This document shows positions 18,516 to 27,807 of a stretch of 64,000 nt of DNA, piece by piece (the first letter of the stretch is position 1; the number at the start of each line of letters is the position of its first letter). The notes under the pieces are model-generated. The model was given only the letters and a program-made list of their open reading frames with translations, was not told the DNA's origin and made no database searches. Origin of the DNA: CALLPQ01 sp964392325 (lineage in GTDB: Bacteria > Pseudomonadota > Alphaproteobacteria > Caulobacterales > Parvularculaceae). A program made the translations under genes and the position numbers. Where the stretch lies: contig CAYMPJ010000002.1 of the NCBI GenBank assembly GCA_964392325.1, positions 152,526 through 216,525 on the forward strand, given 5' to 3'.

Positions 18516-19514
18516 ATGGTGTATTTTTCGAGACTGGGTTTTATATTTTCTGCAGTATTGATACTCTTAACCGCATGCGGGGTGGACAATAGCCCAACCA
18601 CTGGTGCCAAAGTTGGTGATCTCTACCGCACCCCGGAGTCCTATCAAGATCACCGCGACCAGCAGCAATTATTTACCCATAAGGGTCATAAAATTGCCTA
18701 CACTGATACGGGCGTTAAAGACCCCGATGCCAAAATCCTTATTCTCCTGCACGGCGTTCCGACCTCTTCATGGATGTATCGCAAAGTAATATCGGGCTTA
18801 CAAAAAAACATGCGTGTTATAACCATAGATTTTTTAGGCTATGGTAGCAGCGATAAACCAGAAGCAAACGATACAATCTATTCACATGAAGCTCAGGCGG
18901 AACGCACGCTCGCCTTGCTTGAACATTTGGGTGTCGATCAATTTTCCGTTCTCATGCATGATATGGGTGGCTTGGTTGCCTGGGAGCTGATGCGCTCCAG
19001 CAAAGACAGAATCAAAAATCTGGTTGTTTTAAATACTGTCATCAATAAGACCGGCTTTGAAAATCCTGATATCGATGCCCGCTTATTTACCCGGCAAATG
19101 ATGAAAGCCTATAACAGTCCGGTGACCAGCGCTGCAGTTCTCAAAAAAACTTTTGATGATCTGGGACTTGTCAATGAACATGAACTCGATGAAGCAGAAT
19201 GTTATGGATATGTAGCGCCAATCAAAGAGGGAAGCGATGGAGCCCTTTTTGCTTTCTATTCACAACTGGATGAAAAATTATTTGCTCGCCTTGAAGAAAA
19301 CCGTCTTCTCTTCAAGGAGTATACGGGAGAAACGCTGATATTATGGGGCGCAAAAGACAAAACCTTGACCACAAAGCAAATCCCAATTTTGCAAGAAACT
19401 CTGTCAATCCCGGACCAGAATATTCATATCTATCCCGACAATGCCCATTTTCTAGCAGAGGAAATTCCCGTTAAGGTCGTTGATAAAGTGACAGAATTTT
19501 TGAAAAGCGAATAA
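18516..19514 (+). CDS. Lipid-anchored alpha/beta hydrolase, dehalogenase/epoxide-hydrolase-like
   Basis: The N-terminus (LGFIFSAVLILLTACG) has a lipobox, LTAC, so the protein is probably a lipoprotein facing the periplasm. The catalytic domain has the oxyanion motif HGVPTSSWMYRK, a nucleophile elbow HDMGG with Asp rather than Ser, and the C-terminal DNAHFLAEE with the catalytic His. An Asp nucleophile fits the haloalkane dehalogenase/epoxide hydrolase branch. However, the halide-holding Asn after HG and Trp after the Asp are Val and Met here, so dehalogenation is doubtful. The start is uncertain among ATGs at 18501 and 18516 (the frame opens at 18435). The ArsC-like gene follows after one base. 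Confidence 0.8.
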   Translation: MVYFSRLGFIFSAVLILLTACGVDNSPTTGAKVGDLYRTPESYQDHRDQQQLFTHKGHKIAYTDTGVKDPDAKILILLHGVPTSSWMYRKVISGLQKNMRVITIDFLGYGSSDKPEANDTIYSHEAQAERTLALLEHLGVDQFSVLMHDMGGLVAWELMRSSKDRIKNLVVLNTVINKTGFENPDIDARLFTRQMMKAYNSPVTSAAVLKKTFDDLGLVNEHELDEAECYGYVAPIKEGSDGALFAFYSQLDEKLFARLEENRLLFKEYTGETLILWGAKDKTLTTKQIPILQETLSIPDQNIHIYPDNAHFLAEEIPVKVVDKVTEFLKSE

Positions 19515-19515
19515 G

Positions 19516-19860
19516 ATGAAATTGACATTAAATGGATTAAAGAACTGCGATAGTTGCCGCAAAGCCCTTAAAACACTTGAAGCAAATGGTCATGAGGTTA
19601 CATTCCGCGATGTGCGCAATGAAGCTGTTTCAAAAGTCGAAATCAAAAAATGGAGTTCCGGCGAGGGCTGGGAAGCGCTATTGAACACCCGTTCAACCAC
19701 ATGGCGCGGCCTTGATGAAAAAGAAAAAGCAAACCTTACAAAAACCAAAGCCATTGATTTAATGGCGCAACATCCTGCTTTAATCAAACGCCCGGTCATT
19801 GAAACTAAAGAGGCCATCACTATCGGTTGGTCAAAGGATGTGCAGGAACAATTCTCCTAG
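19516..19860 (+). CDS. ArsC/Spx/YffB-family thioredoxin-fold protein
   Basis: A 114-residue protein with the ArsC-family start LNGLKNCDSCRKALKTLE, where the first Cys is the usual catalytic one and a second makes a CxxC pair, and the cis-proline segment KRPVIET near residue 93. Members act as arsenate or glutathione-dependent thiol reductases; with no ars genes nearby, a YffB-like general thiol reductase is more likely. It starts one base after the hydrolase stop, so the two form an operon. Confidence 0.85.
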   Translation: MKLTLNGLKNCDSCRKALKTLEANGHEVTFRDVRNEAVSKVEIKKWSSGEGWEALLNTRSTTWRGLDEKEKANLTKTKAIDLMAQHPALIKRPVIETKEAITIGWSKDVQEQFS

Positions 19861-19989
19861 GGGACATCGCCCCTGAACGATTAATTGAAAAATCTGAAAC
19901 AAGCGAAGTGCCTGTTAATCAGACATCTGATTACTTATCCATTGGGCACAATTTATGATTTTTGATTCAGGCCCATTAATTCTCTCGGC

Positions 19990-20874
19990 CTAATCCTTTC
20001 TTCCCTGTTGACCTCTCCCCCGGGCTAAAGCTTTAATCACGCCGCGCAGGGTTTGAATTTCGATATGGGTGAAGCCTGCCCGAACCAAAGAGGCGTTTAG
20101 GTTTTTCACCATTAAGGGCTTTTTTTCTGGAGGGTGAAAAAAACCCGCCAGTTCCAATTCCTGTTCCAAATGCTCCATCAACCGGTCAAATTCGATGCGA
20201 GGCGCAGGAGGCTCGGTTGCCAATGGACTATCAAACCCCGCAAGGCCGCTATTTTTTCCCCATTCATAAGCCATCAACAAAACCGCCTGCGCAAGATTGA
20301 GAGAAGCAAAATTTGGATTGACCGGAACGGTTATGATGCCGTCGGCGTGGCGCAAGTGATCCGCGTTCAGGCCAGCCCGCTCGCCGCCAAAAAGAATGGC
20401 GCAATTATTTGCTCCTGAAGGAACGCCGGAATTCGGTCTGTTATCCCCGGCCCCCTTTTGGAGCCGGATCTGTTTTGAAAGCTCGGCCACCGCCTCACCA
20501 GGGGAATAAACCGGTAGGCGTGCCTCGCGCGGTCTGGCTGTTGTTGCCAGTACATAAGTACAATCCGCCACAGCGCTGGAGACACTATCAAAGACCCGCG
20601 CCCCATCAATAACGATTGAAGCGCCCGCAGCCATTGCCTTGGCCGATGGGTTGGGCCAGCCATCGCGGGGGCTTACCAATCGCAAGCCCGCAACACCAAA
20701 ATTAAGCATCGCCCGGGCGGCAGCGCCTATATTTTCTCCCATTTGCGGCTCTATGAGGATAAAAAGCGGCGCTGGCCCGTTATCTGAAACCCCTGCCCTA
20801 TCGACGACCCGTCGCTTGCGACCACGCGTTACCCCTTGCTTGTTCACCCTATTATCAGCTCCTTGATCGCTCAT
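19990..20874 (-). CDS. trmJ: tRNA (cytidine/uridine-2'-O-)-methyltransferase TrmJ (SpoU family)
   Basis: TrmJ methylates the 2'-OH of nucleotide 32 in tRNAs. The 294-residue product has SPOUT motif 1 (FILIEPQMGENIGAAARAML), motif 2 (CAILFGGERAGLN) and motif 3 (NFASLNLAQAVLLMAYEW), which bind SAM through a trefoil knot. An N-terminal basic tail (about 30 residues, VTRGRKRRV) and a C-terminal helical extension (HPPEKKPLMVKNLNASLVR) are typical of TrmJ. It is divergent from icd with an 84-base spacer. Confidence 0.92.
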   Translation of the reverse strand: MSDQGADNRVNKQGVTRGRKRRVVDRAGVSDNGPAPLFILIEPQMGENIGAAARAMLNFGVAGLRLVSPRDGWPNPSAKAMAAGASIVIDGARVFDSVSSAVADCTYVLATTARPREARLPVYSPGEAVAELSKQIRLQKGAGDNRPNSGVPSGANNCAILFGGERAGLNADHLRHADGIITVPVNPNFASLNLAQAVLLMAYEWGKNSGLAGFDSPLATEPPAPRIEFDRLMEHLEQELELAGFFHPPEKKPLMVKNLNASLVRAGFTHIEIQTLRGVIKALARGRGQQGRKD

Positions 20875-20958
20875 ATTATCAAATCCGCCCCTTTTTTTTC
20901 CTATCCCACAATGCTATAGCCGCGCTAAATCATCAATCACAACATTGAAGGAGCTCCC

Positions 20959-22170
20959 ATGAGCAAGATTAAGGTCGAAAATCCCGTCGTCGAAATGGAT
21001 GGCGATGAAATGACTCGCATCATCTGGCAGATGATCAAGGACAAGCTGATTAATCCCTATCTCGATATCGACCTGAAATATTACGATCTTGGTATGGAAG
21101 CGCGCGATGATACCAATGACCAAATCACCATTGATGCGGCAGAAGCGACGAAAAAATACGGCGTAGCTGTTAAATGTGCGACCATCACCCCTGATGAAGC
21201 CCGGGTTGAAGAATTCAAATTGAAAGAAATGTGGCGTTCTCCAAACGGCACCATCCGTAATATTCTCGGCGGTGTTGTGTTCCGTGAGCCCATCATTATC
21301 AAAAATGTGCCTCGCCTTGTTCCTGGTTGGACGCAACCAATTATTATTGGCCGTCATGCCTTTGGTGACCAATATCGCGCCACCGATATGCTGTTTCCGG
21401 GCAAGGGCAAACTTTCCATGAAATGGGAAGGCGAGAATGGCGATGTGATGGAAGAGCCTGTCTTTGAAGCCCCGACATCGGGTATCTTTATGGGCATGTA
21501 TAATCTCGACGCTTCTATTCGTGATTTCGCCCGTGCCAGCTTCAATTATGGCTTACAGCGTAAATACCCTGTCTATCTATCCACCAAAAACACCATCCTG
21601 AAAAAATATGATGGCCGGTTTAAAGATATTTTTCAGGAAATTTTTGACACTGAATTTAAAGACAAGTTCGCCGAATTTGGTGGCACCTATGAACACCGCT
21701 TGATCGACGATATGGTTGCGGCCTGTCTCAAATGGTCTGGTGGTTATGTCTGGGCCTGTAAAAATTATGACGGAGACGTACAATCCGATACTGTTGCTCA
21801 AGGCTATGGCTCACTTGGATTGATGCAATCAGCCTTGCTCACACCCGATGGTAAAACCATGGAAGCGGAAGCGGCCCACGGTACTGTAACGCGTCACTAC
21901 CGTGCCCACCAGCGCGGCGAGGAAACGTCAACAAACTCCATCGCCTCTATCTTCGCATGGACAAAAGGTCTTACCCACCGCGGTCAACTCGATGGCAATG
22001 ATGCATTGGTGAAATTTGCAACCACCCTGCAAGACACTGTTATCAAAACGGTTGAGAATGGTGACATGACCAAAGATCTGGCCTTACTCATTGGCGCAGA
22101 CCAGAAATGGCAAACAACAACTGGCTTCCTCGACAAAGTTGACGAAAACTTCCAAAAAGCGATGAACTAA
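20959..22170 (+). CDS. icd: NADP-dependent isocitrate dehydrogenase
   Basis: The 403-residue protein is the dimeric eukaryote-like type II enzyme of the TCA cycle found in alphaproteobacteria: it starts VENPVVEMDGDEMTRIIWQ. It has the substrate-binding KCATITPDEARVEEF, SPNGTIRNILGG and YLSTKNTILKKYDGRFKD, and the C-terminal EAAHGTVTRHYR cofactor loop. GAAGGAGC precedes the ATG. A near-perfect hairpin terminator lies 36 bases after the stop. Confidence 0.98.
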   Translation: MSKIKVENPVVEMDGDEMTRIIWQMIKDKLINPYLDIDLKYYDLGMEARDDTNDQITIDAAEATKKYGVAVKCATITPDEARVEEFKLKEMWRSPNGTIRNILGGVVFREPIIIKNVPRLVPGWTQPIIIGRHAFGDQYRATDMLFPGKGKLSMKWEGENGDVMEEPVFEAPTSGIFMGMYNLDASIRDFARASFNYGLQRKYPVYLSTKNTILKKYDGRFKDIFQEIFDTEFKDKFAEFGGTYEHRLIDDMVAACLKWSGGYVWACKNYDGDVQSDTVAQGYGSLGLMQSALLTPDGKTMEAEAAHGTVTRHYRAHQRGEETSTNSIASIFAWTKGLTHRGQLDGNDALVKFATTLQDTVIKTVENGDMTKDLALLIGADQKWQTTTGFLDKVDENFQKAMN

Positions 22171-22205
22171 CGGGTTTAGTAAACTTACGACTAATTAAAA
22201 AAATA

Positions 22206-22240
22206 AACCCTGTGACACTTCATGGTGTCACAGGGTTTTT
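22206..22240 (+). terminator. Rho-independent terminator of icd
   Basis: AACCCTGTGACAC and GTGTCACAGGGTT form a 13-pair stem around TTCATG, followed by a T6 run. Confidence 0.93.
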
Positions 22241-22486
22241 TGTTGCATTTTTATAAAACCCAATGAGAATAATTACAAAAATTGGAAGATCAAAGAAGGG
22301 TTTTTTACCAAATTTAAGAATGACGCCACTCGCCTTGTTGATTATCAAAGATAGCGATGAACGAAAACATATTCGGAAATATCATTCCATCTGCATTCAT
22401 CAAGAATAAAATATATGCATTTATTTTACCCCTCTAAAATCAGAAATTTGCAAACAATATAATTTATAACATTCAAGGGAGATGAT
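22241..22486. other. AT-rich spacer between icd terminator and small membrane protein gene
   Basis: No convincing gene is seen. The sequence becomes clearly more AT-rich than the flanking core genes and marks the left side of an AT-rich patch that extends to about 23640. It presumably carries the promoter of the next gene. Confidence 0.5.
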
Positions 22487-22795
22487 ATGAGCGATAGAAA
22501 GCAAAAACTACTCTACTATACATTGTCCTTAGGCCCCATATTCATCAGCACCTATCTTTTTGTTTTTACTGATATAACCCCTGTTAATTCTGGTATCATT
22601 ATTTTTGACTGGGTGGTTCGTGCCTTGATCTTAAGCATTCTGGTCATAGGCTATATAGGGGCCTTTATAGCATTTACTAATTGGTATGAAAAACGGTATA
22701 AAAAACTAAGCCCCACTAGCTTGGTACTCATTTTCCAGTTTACACCAATTCTATTGGTTGTTTTTTTTGGTATATATATCTACTTCACAAAATAG
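22487..22795 (+). CDS. Unknown small three-helix membrane protein
   Basis: A 102-residue hydrophobic protein with three likely membrane helices (about residues 9-27, 38-62 and 80-100), separated by a short charged cytoplasmic loop (YEKRYKKLS). The ATG has a good ribosome-binding site, AAGGGAGATGAT. I do not recognise a family. Its AT-rich codon use differs from icd and recQ on either side. It converges with the next unknown gene (5-base gap between stops), so the two are not co-transcribed. Confidence 0.65.
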   Translation: MSDRKQKLLYYTLSLGPIFISTYLFVFTDITPVNSGIIIFDWVVRALILSILVIGYIGAFIAFTNWYEKRYKKLSPTSLVLIFQFTPILLVVFFGIYIYFTK

Positions 22796-22800
22796 ACGAA

Positions 22801-23355
22801 TTAAGAAAATGCGCCACCTTCACCGCAGCCTGATCGATTATATACATCTATGGTCTCCAATAGTCGCTGACCTAAGTTTTGACCTTGTTGCTCTATTTGC
22901 TCTGCCTTACGGATTAAATCAGCTGCTTCATTAAACTGCTGGGCAGCCCTCAAAATACTAGTCACTGCAACAATTTGAGGAATTATATTTAATAGTTCTA
23001 AAGCATCCTTTCTCTTAAAACGCCCAGCTCTAATGCGTTCAATAGCCTTGCTAATTCTGCGAAAACGTAAAAATGTTGCTGCAAAACCTCCTAGGGCTGA
23101 CAATATTCCCTCAGCCAAAGAGCCTCGGCCTGATCTTTGTAAACTTTGAGCTTCCCGGCGCAAATCCTCTGCATCGTCCCCAAGGCGACCTATCGACTGT
23201 TTCAATGAGGTAATTTGTAATATAAAATCATTGCATCGACGATCATTTTTCACACACAAATTTCCGGTATGACCAAGGTCTCGCCTGTAATCAGCAGTCG
23301 CTAAGCGAATAACCTCTTCTAGACTTCCCGCTTTATATTCTGAAGTTTTCTGCAT
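22801..23355 (-). CDS. Unknown helical protein with central hydrophobic patch
   Basis: A protein of about 184 residues, mostly predicted alpha helix. A charged N-terminal half contains DFILQITSLKQSIGRLGDDAEDL-like coiled-coil heptads; a central hydrophobic and glycine part (LAEGILSALGGFAATFLRF, about residues 82-100) could touch membrane; and a second long helix (EAADLIRKAEQIEQQGQN) precedes a Cys-Gly-rich end. Start choice is uncertain: ATGs at 23355 and 23370 and a TTG at 23379 are in frame. No family was recognised. Like its neighbour it is AT-rich and may be acquired DNA. Confidence 0.6.
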   Translation of the reverse strand: MQKTSEYKAGSLEEVIRLATADYRRDLGHTGNLCVKNDRRCNDFILQITSLKQSIGRLGDDAEDLRREAQSLQRSGRGSLAEGILSALGGFAATFLRFRRISKAIERIRAGRFKRKDALELLNIIPQIVAVTSILRAAQQFNEAADLIRKAEQIEQQGQNLGQRLLETIDVYNRSGCGEGGAFS

Positions 23356-23644
23356 CTTTGAATATCCCATATAATCCAATCAAAGGTGCACTATGGTCGC
23401 AACAAAATAGGTGGGGATAAAATTCAACCACGCCGGGAATGCAATAACATTCATTTATTTGTGCAGATTTCAGTGATCAAACATCGTCAGATCAGATCTG
23501 GAATATCATCGTAGAACGGTGTCAAACGGGATGCGCCCGCCCTATCTATCTTTTTTCGATCAATCTTCATTAAAAACTTTAATCAACAGGAAAAATCAGC
23601 CTAGTGTGCACTTTTTTACGTATATAAGTGATCAGTAACGCCTC

Positions 23645-25429
23645 ATGTCCGTTTTGGAAACTTTGCATTCTGTTTTCGGCTTTGATGATTTTCGCCCCGG
23701 ACAAGCCGAGATTGTCGAAGCGTTGGTTGCAAAGCGCGATGTACTGGCCGTCATGCCGACCGGAGCGGGTAAGAGCCTATGTTACCAATTGCCTGCGCTC
23801 CTTGGTGACGGAATTACCATTGTTATTTCTCCACTGATTGCCCTGATTGATAATCAATTGGCACAATTAAAAGCGCTGGGAGCCGCAGCTGGTGCGATTC
23901 ATTCTGGCCGGGAGCGCTATGAGAGTGTCAATGATTGGCGCGCCGCACAGGAAGGCAGCCTGAAACTTTTATATATGTCGCCAGAACGCTTGATGACACC
24001 GCGCATGATGTCGGCGCTCAATTCGATTAATGTCGAGCGTTTTATTGTTGATGAAGCCCATTGCGTTAGCCAATGGGGACATGATTTTCGCCCAGATTAT
24101 TTTGCCTTGGCCCAGCTCAAAGAAAAATTCCCCGATATCCCGATCGCCGCATTCACCGCAACAGCCGATGAGCGCACCCGCGATGACATCGTTTCGCGTC
24201 TATTGCGCAAAAAGCCAATTGTAAAAGTTCACGGATTTAATCGCCCCAATATCGAGATAGAAATTCGTGATAAAGATAAGCCTAAAGATCAGCTAATCGA
24301 TTTGCTTGATGACCATAAAAATCAACAAGGCATTATCTATTGTCTGTCGCGCAAAGAAACCGAAGAGGTTGCCGATTTTCTATCGGCAAAAGGCTATTGC
24401 GCACAGGCTTATCATGCTGGTCTTGATCATGAGACCCGTAATGAGCGCCTCAACAGATTTTTAACTGATCCTGAATTGATCATTGTAGCAACAATTGCGT
24501 TTGGCATGGGCATTGATAAGCCCGATATACGCTTCGTGTTTCATTACTGCGTGCCCGCCTCGATTGAGGCATGGTATCAGGAGATTGGTCGGGCCGGGCG
24601 CGACGGGGAACCTGCCCGTGCGATTATGCTCTATAGCACCTCAGATGCGGCACGGCGTCGGCGCATGATCGAAATGGGAGCCCCTAATGCTGCTAGCGCA
24701 GATCATAAACGCCTTGATGATTTACTGGCCATATGCGAGCGCAATGCCTGTCGTCGCCAGTCTTTGCTGAGCCATTTTGGCGAGGACAGCCCGCCATGCA
24801 ATCATTGCGATATCTGCCTCACGCCGCCAGAGATGATTGATGCCAGACATGAGGCAGGGCTGGTTTTGCAAACCATTGCCCAAACCGGCCAACTTTATGG
24901 TGCCAATTTTATCATCGACATTTTACGTGGTAGCCAAGCGCAGAAAATTATCGATAAACAAGGAGATCAGTGCACGACTTACGAGGAAGGAAAAATGCAT
25001 AACGTCACCACATGGCGCACTATCATTCGGAATATGACAAGTGACGGTCTCCTCCATGTCGACCCGGAATATGGCAGCCTTCAACTAACAGCCCTTTCGC
25101 GCGATAGCGCCGTCACACCGAATTTTACTATGCGCAAGCAGGTGATTGCCAAGCGCAGCCGAACCAAAAAAGCAACACCAACAATTGATCCACATTCCCG
25201 TATCTTACTGGCCGCCCTTAAAGCCCACAGGTTCAATCTGGCAAAAGAGCGTAATGTCCCTGCCTATGTGATTTTTACTGACAAAACGCTCATTGATATG
25301 GCTCACAAAAAACCCGGCTCCAAATCCGAATTTAAATCAGTATTCGGAGTTGGCGAGGCAAAGGTGCGTGATTTTTCCGATAGCTTTTTGAAAATTATTG
25401 AACAAAGTGATCTTGATATGGCCGGATAG
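23645..25429 (+). CDS. recQ: ATP-dependent DNA helicase RecQ
   Basis: RecQ is a 3'-5' superfamily 2 helicase for recombination and repair. The 594-residue protein has MPTGAGKSLCYQLPAL (Walker A), DEAHCVSQWGHDFRPDY (motif II plus the aromatic loop), AFTATAD, ATIAFGMGIDKPD and QEIGRAGRDG. The zinc cysteines lie in CERNACRRQ and CNHCDIC, followed by the winged helix and an HRDC domain (TDKTLIDMAHKKP). All expected parts are present. Confidence 0.97.
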   Translation: MSVLETLHSVFGFDDFRPGQAEIVEALVAKRDVLAVMPTGAGKSLCYQLPALLGDGITIVISPLIALIDNQLAQLKALGAAAGAIHSGRERYESVNDWRAAQEGSLKLLYMSPERLMTPRMMSALNSINVERFIVDEAHCVSQWGHDFRPDYFALAQLKEKFPDIPIAAFTATADERTRDDIVSRLLRKKPIVKVHGFNRPNIEIEIRDKDKPKDQLIDLLDDHKNQQGIIYCLSRKETEEVADFLSAKGYCAQAYHAGLDHETRNERLNRFLTDPELIIVATIAFGMGIDKPDIRFVFHYCVPASIEAWYQEIGRAGRDGEPARAIMLYSTSDAARRRRMIEMGAPNAASADHKRLDDLLAICERNACRRQSLLSHFGEDSPPCNHCDICLTPPEMIDARHEAGLVLQTIAQTGQLYGANFIIDILRGSQAQKIIDKQGDQCTTYEEGKMHNVTTWRTIIRNMTSDGLLHVDPEYGSLQLTALSRDSAVTPNFTMRKQVIAKRSRTKKATPTIDPHSRILLAALKAHRFNLAKERNVPAYVIFTDKTLIDMAHKKPGSKSEFKSVFGVGEAKVRDFSDSFLKIIEQSDLDMAG

Positions 25430-25442
25430 ATTCTAAGTCCTA

Positions 25443-27047
25443 TCAACCCTGAGGATTTTGCGCGAAAATTTGCGCTAATAATTCTGGGATTTTATCGGGT
25501 AAATCTTCCGCGATCAATCCCGGACCAGCGACTTGCGCCGTAGCCCCATGAAGCCAGACCCCGGCCATTGCCGCATCAAAGGATGTCATTACAGATTTCC
25601 CGTTGACCCTTGCACTCACCAACCCGGCGATAAATCCGGCGAGCACATCACCGCTACCCGCGGTTGCAAGATCCGGGGTCGCATTCACATTAATGCCGGC
25701 GATCCCATCAGGGGATGCAATAATGGTATCGGCACCCTTAAACACAACTACCGCACCGCATTTTTTTGCAGCCAGTCTTCCCGCCTCAAGCCGGCCGACT
25801 TCAGCAACATTAATGTCTGGAAACAGTTTTGAAAATTCCCCGCCATGGGGGGTTAATATATCACCCGGCCTTAACTGTTTGAATAAATCCTCGGGCGCAT
25901 CAGCAAAACCGCTCAGCGCATCCGCATCCAGAATCGCGATTGCCGATGAGCCCAGCACCGCAGCAATTTTCGCTTTAAGCTCTTCTGATCGATCAAATTT
26001 CGAACTGGACGCACTGGCCAGTCCCGGCCCGGCAACCACGCTGCCCAATCGTGGGTCGGCCAATTCTTCCGATAAAGCCTCAACCCCATCAATAGATTTG
26101 ACCATTATTGATGTGAGTTGACTGGCATTGACCATTAGGGCTGATGGCGGCGATAACACTTTCACAATCCCAGCGCCAATACGCAGTGCCCCGCGAGCGG
26201 CAAGCCGCGCCGCGCCAGTACTCGAAACACCGCCCGACAAAACCGAAACGCACCCACGGTCAAATTTATGGGTCATCACGCCGGGCCGTGGCCAGCGTGC
26301 ACCCCAGACACCAATATCATTGATCGTTAAATGCGGTTTTGTCTGGCTAAGAATTTGATCTGATATTCCAATACCCGCAATATCTGTTTGCCCGCAAAAC
26401 CTGCGTCCGGGATAGAGAACATGGCCCGGCTTTCTGGTAATAAATGTCAGTGTACGGTTTGCCTGAACAGCATCACCCAATATCGCACCGCTATCGGTAT
26501 GAATCCCTGTTGGAATATCAACTGCGATAACCGGCGCGCCATAAGCATTCACACTGCGAACCATCTCCAGTACCGGGCCTTCCAATGGGCGCGAGAGACC
26601 AGTACCGAAAATCGCATCAATAACGAGCCCGGTTCCTTCCAGAATTTTTGGGGACAGCGCCTGCACCTCCCCCTCATATAATTTGGACATCATCGCTGCA
26701 TCGCCGCTGAGTTTGCTGCGATCCCCCAAAAGCCCAACGCGGACATCCCATTTCTTTTCAGCTAAAAGACGCGCAACCACAAAACCATCACCGCCATTAT
26801 TGCCCGGCCCACAAAGAATGGCGACTGGCGGATATTTAATTTCCTTTTGTGGCTGGCCTTCGGGTAGGGCTGCATTTTCAGCTTTGATTTGTTCTTGAAC
26901 GAGATGCTCGATGAGTTGAACAACGCTTGTGCCTGCATGCTCCATCATCTGCGTTTTTGACATCCCGCCAGCATGGCTGCCTGTTTGATGGGCCTGTTCT
27001 TCTGCCTGCCGGGTTTGTGCTGCGGTTAATAGGACGAATGGATGCAT
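25443..27047 (-). CDS. nnr: Bifunctional NAD(P)H-hydrate epimerase / ADP-dependent dehydratase
   Basis: This protein repairs hydrated NAD(P)H. The N-terminal YjeF epimerase domain shows VAILCGPGNNGGDGFVVAR and VIDAIFGTGLSRPLEGP. The C-terminal kinase-like dehydratase domain shows GDILTPHGGEFSKLF, VVFKGADTIIASPDG and ATAGSGDVLAGFIAGL with the catalytic Asp. The ATG at 27047 (534 residues, starting MHPFVLLTAAQTRQAE) is preferred to the upstream TTG at 27074. It converges with recQ. Confidence 0.95.
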   Translation of the reverse strand: MHPFVLLTAAQTRQAEEQAHQTGSHAGGMSKTQMMEHAGTSVVQLIEHLVQEQIKAENAALPEGQPQKEIKYPPVAILCGPGNNGGDGFVVARLLAEKKWDVRVGLLGDRSKLSGDAAMMSKLYEGEVQALSPKILEGTGLVIDAIFGTGLSRPLEGPVLEMVRSVNAYGAPVIAVDIPTGIHTDSGAILGDAVQANRTLTFITRKPGHVLYPGRRFCGQTDIAGIGISDQILSQTKPHLTINDIGVWGARWPRPGVMTHKFDRGCVSVLSGGVSSTGAARLAARGALRIGAGIVKVLSPPSALMVNASQLTSIMVKSIDGVEALSEELADPRLGSVVAGPGLASASSSKFDRSEELKAKIAAVLGSSAIAILDADALSGFADAPEDLFKQLRPGDILTPHGGEFSKLFPDINVAEVGRLEAGRLAAKKCGAVVVFKGADTIIASPDGIAGINVNATPDLATAGSGDVLAGFIAGLVSARVNGKSVMTSFDAAMAGVWLHGATAQVAGPGLIAEDLPDKIPELLAQIFAQNPQG

Positions 27048-27234
27048 AAGGATTTTCCAAATAAAATTTTTCAAGAAACAACAATAGGCCGAGTTTTTCT
27101 GAACTCATAGGCTTTCAGTGAATGGTGCGACCTTGCAAACTTTAACCCCATTTTTAGGCAATGGACAAATTCGTGCCATTACCGCATAGAAATGCAAGAA
27201 AAAAGGAACCGAATAAACGCGAGGCTCACAGATC

Positions 27235-27807
27235 ATGACCACTATCCGTATATATTCCGGGGTTCGCAGCCCCTACTCGCGCCTAGGCATGCACGTCATT
27301 AAACGCTCCAGCCTGAAAGTTGATGTCATTCCCTTTACCGGACCACCTGGCGGCGTACCCTTTTCCAATCCAACTGATAATCCGCTCAAACTCGGTTATA
27401 TCATGGCCGACGCACCGCGAATGGCAAAACGCCTGGGCCTGACCATGACCATGCCCAAGGTTTTTAACGCAAATTTCAAACCTGCCAATCTTGCACAAAT
27501 GGCTGCGACCCGTGATGGTGCGGGGATAGAATTTGCTTGCGCTATTGCTGATGCCCGCTGGAGCGAGGGGCTCGATATTGGTGATTTATCTGTTCTGCAA
27601 GAGTGCGCTGAACAGGCCGGTTGGACTAAGGATGCGCTCCTTGCAAGCGTGGAAGCAGGCGTAACGCCGGAATTTGAAAAACATCGCGATTTAATTGCGC
27701 AAGACGGTGTTTTTGGTGTGCCCTTTGGGGTAGTTGAAAAAGATGGCGCGACCCATAAATATTGGGGCCATGAGCGCCTTGAATTACTGGTAGAGGATTT
27801 TGCATGA
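27235..27807 (+). CDS. 2-hydroxychromene-2-carboxylate isomerase-like protein (DsbA/kappa-GST fold)
   Basis: A 190-residue thioredoxin-superfamily protein beginning IRIYSGVRSPYSRLGM, in which the Ser of RSPYS takes the place of the catalytic Ser of HCCA isomerases and kappa GSTs. VFGVPFGVV is the cis-proline region and YWGHERLELL the C-terminal signature. Related enzymes isomerise naphthalene breakdown products using glutathione, but no aromatic-degradation genes are near; the role is unknown. Its last four bases (ATGA) overlap the start of fabD, so it is translated with the fatty-acid gene. Confidence 0.82.
   Translation: MTTIRIYSGVRSPYSRLGMHVIKRSSLKVDVIPFTGPPGGVPFSNPTDNPLKLGYIMADAPRMAKRLGLTMTMPKVFNANFKPANLAQMAATRDGAGIEFACAIADARWSEGLDIGDLSVLQECAEQAGWTKDALLASVEAGVTPEFEKHRDLIAQDGVFGVPFGVVEKDGATHKYWGHERLELLVEDFA

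Noticed and set aside
18516..19514. Haloalkane dehalogenase
   Set aside because: The halide-stabilising Asn and Trp are absent, so only a general hydrolase call is justified.
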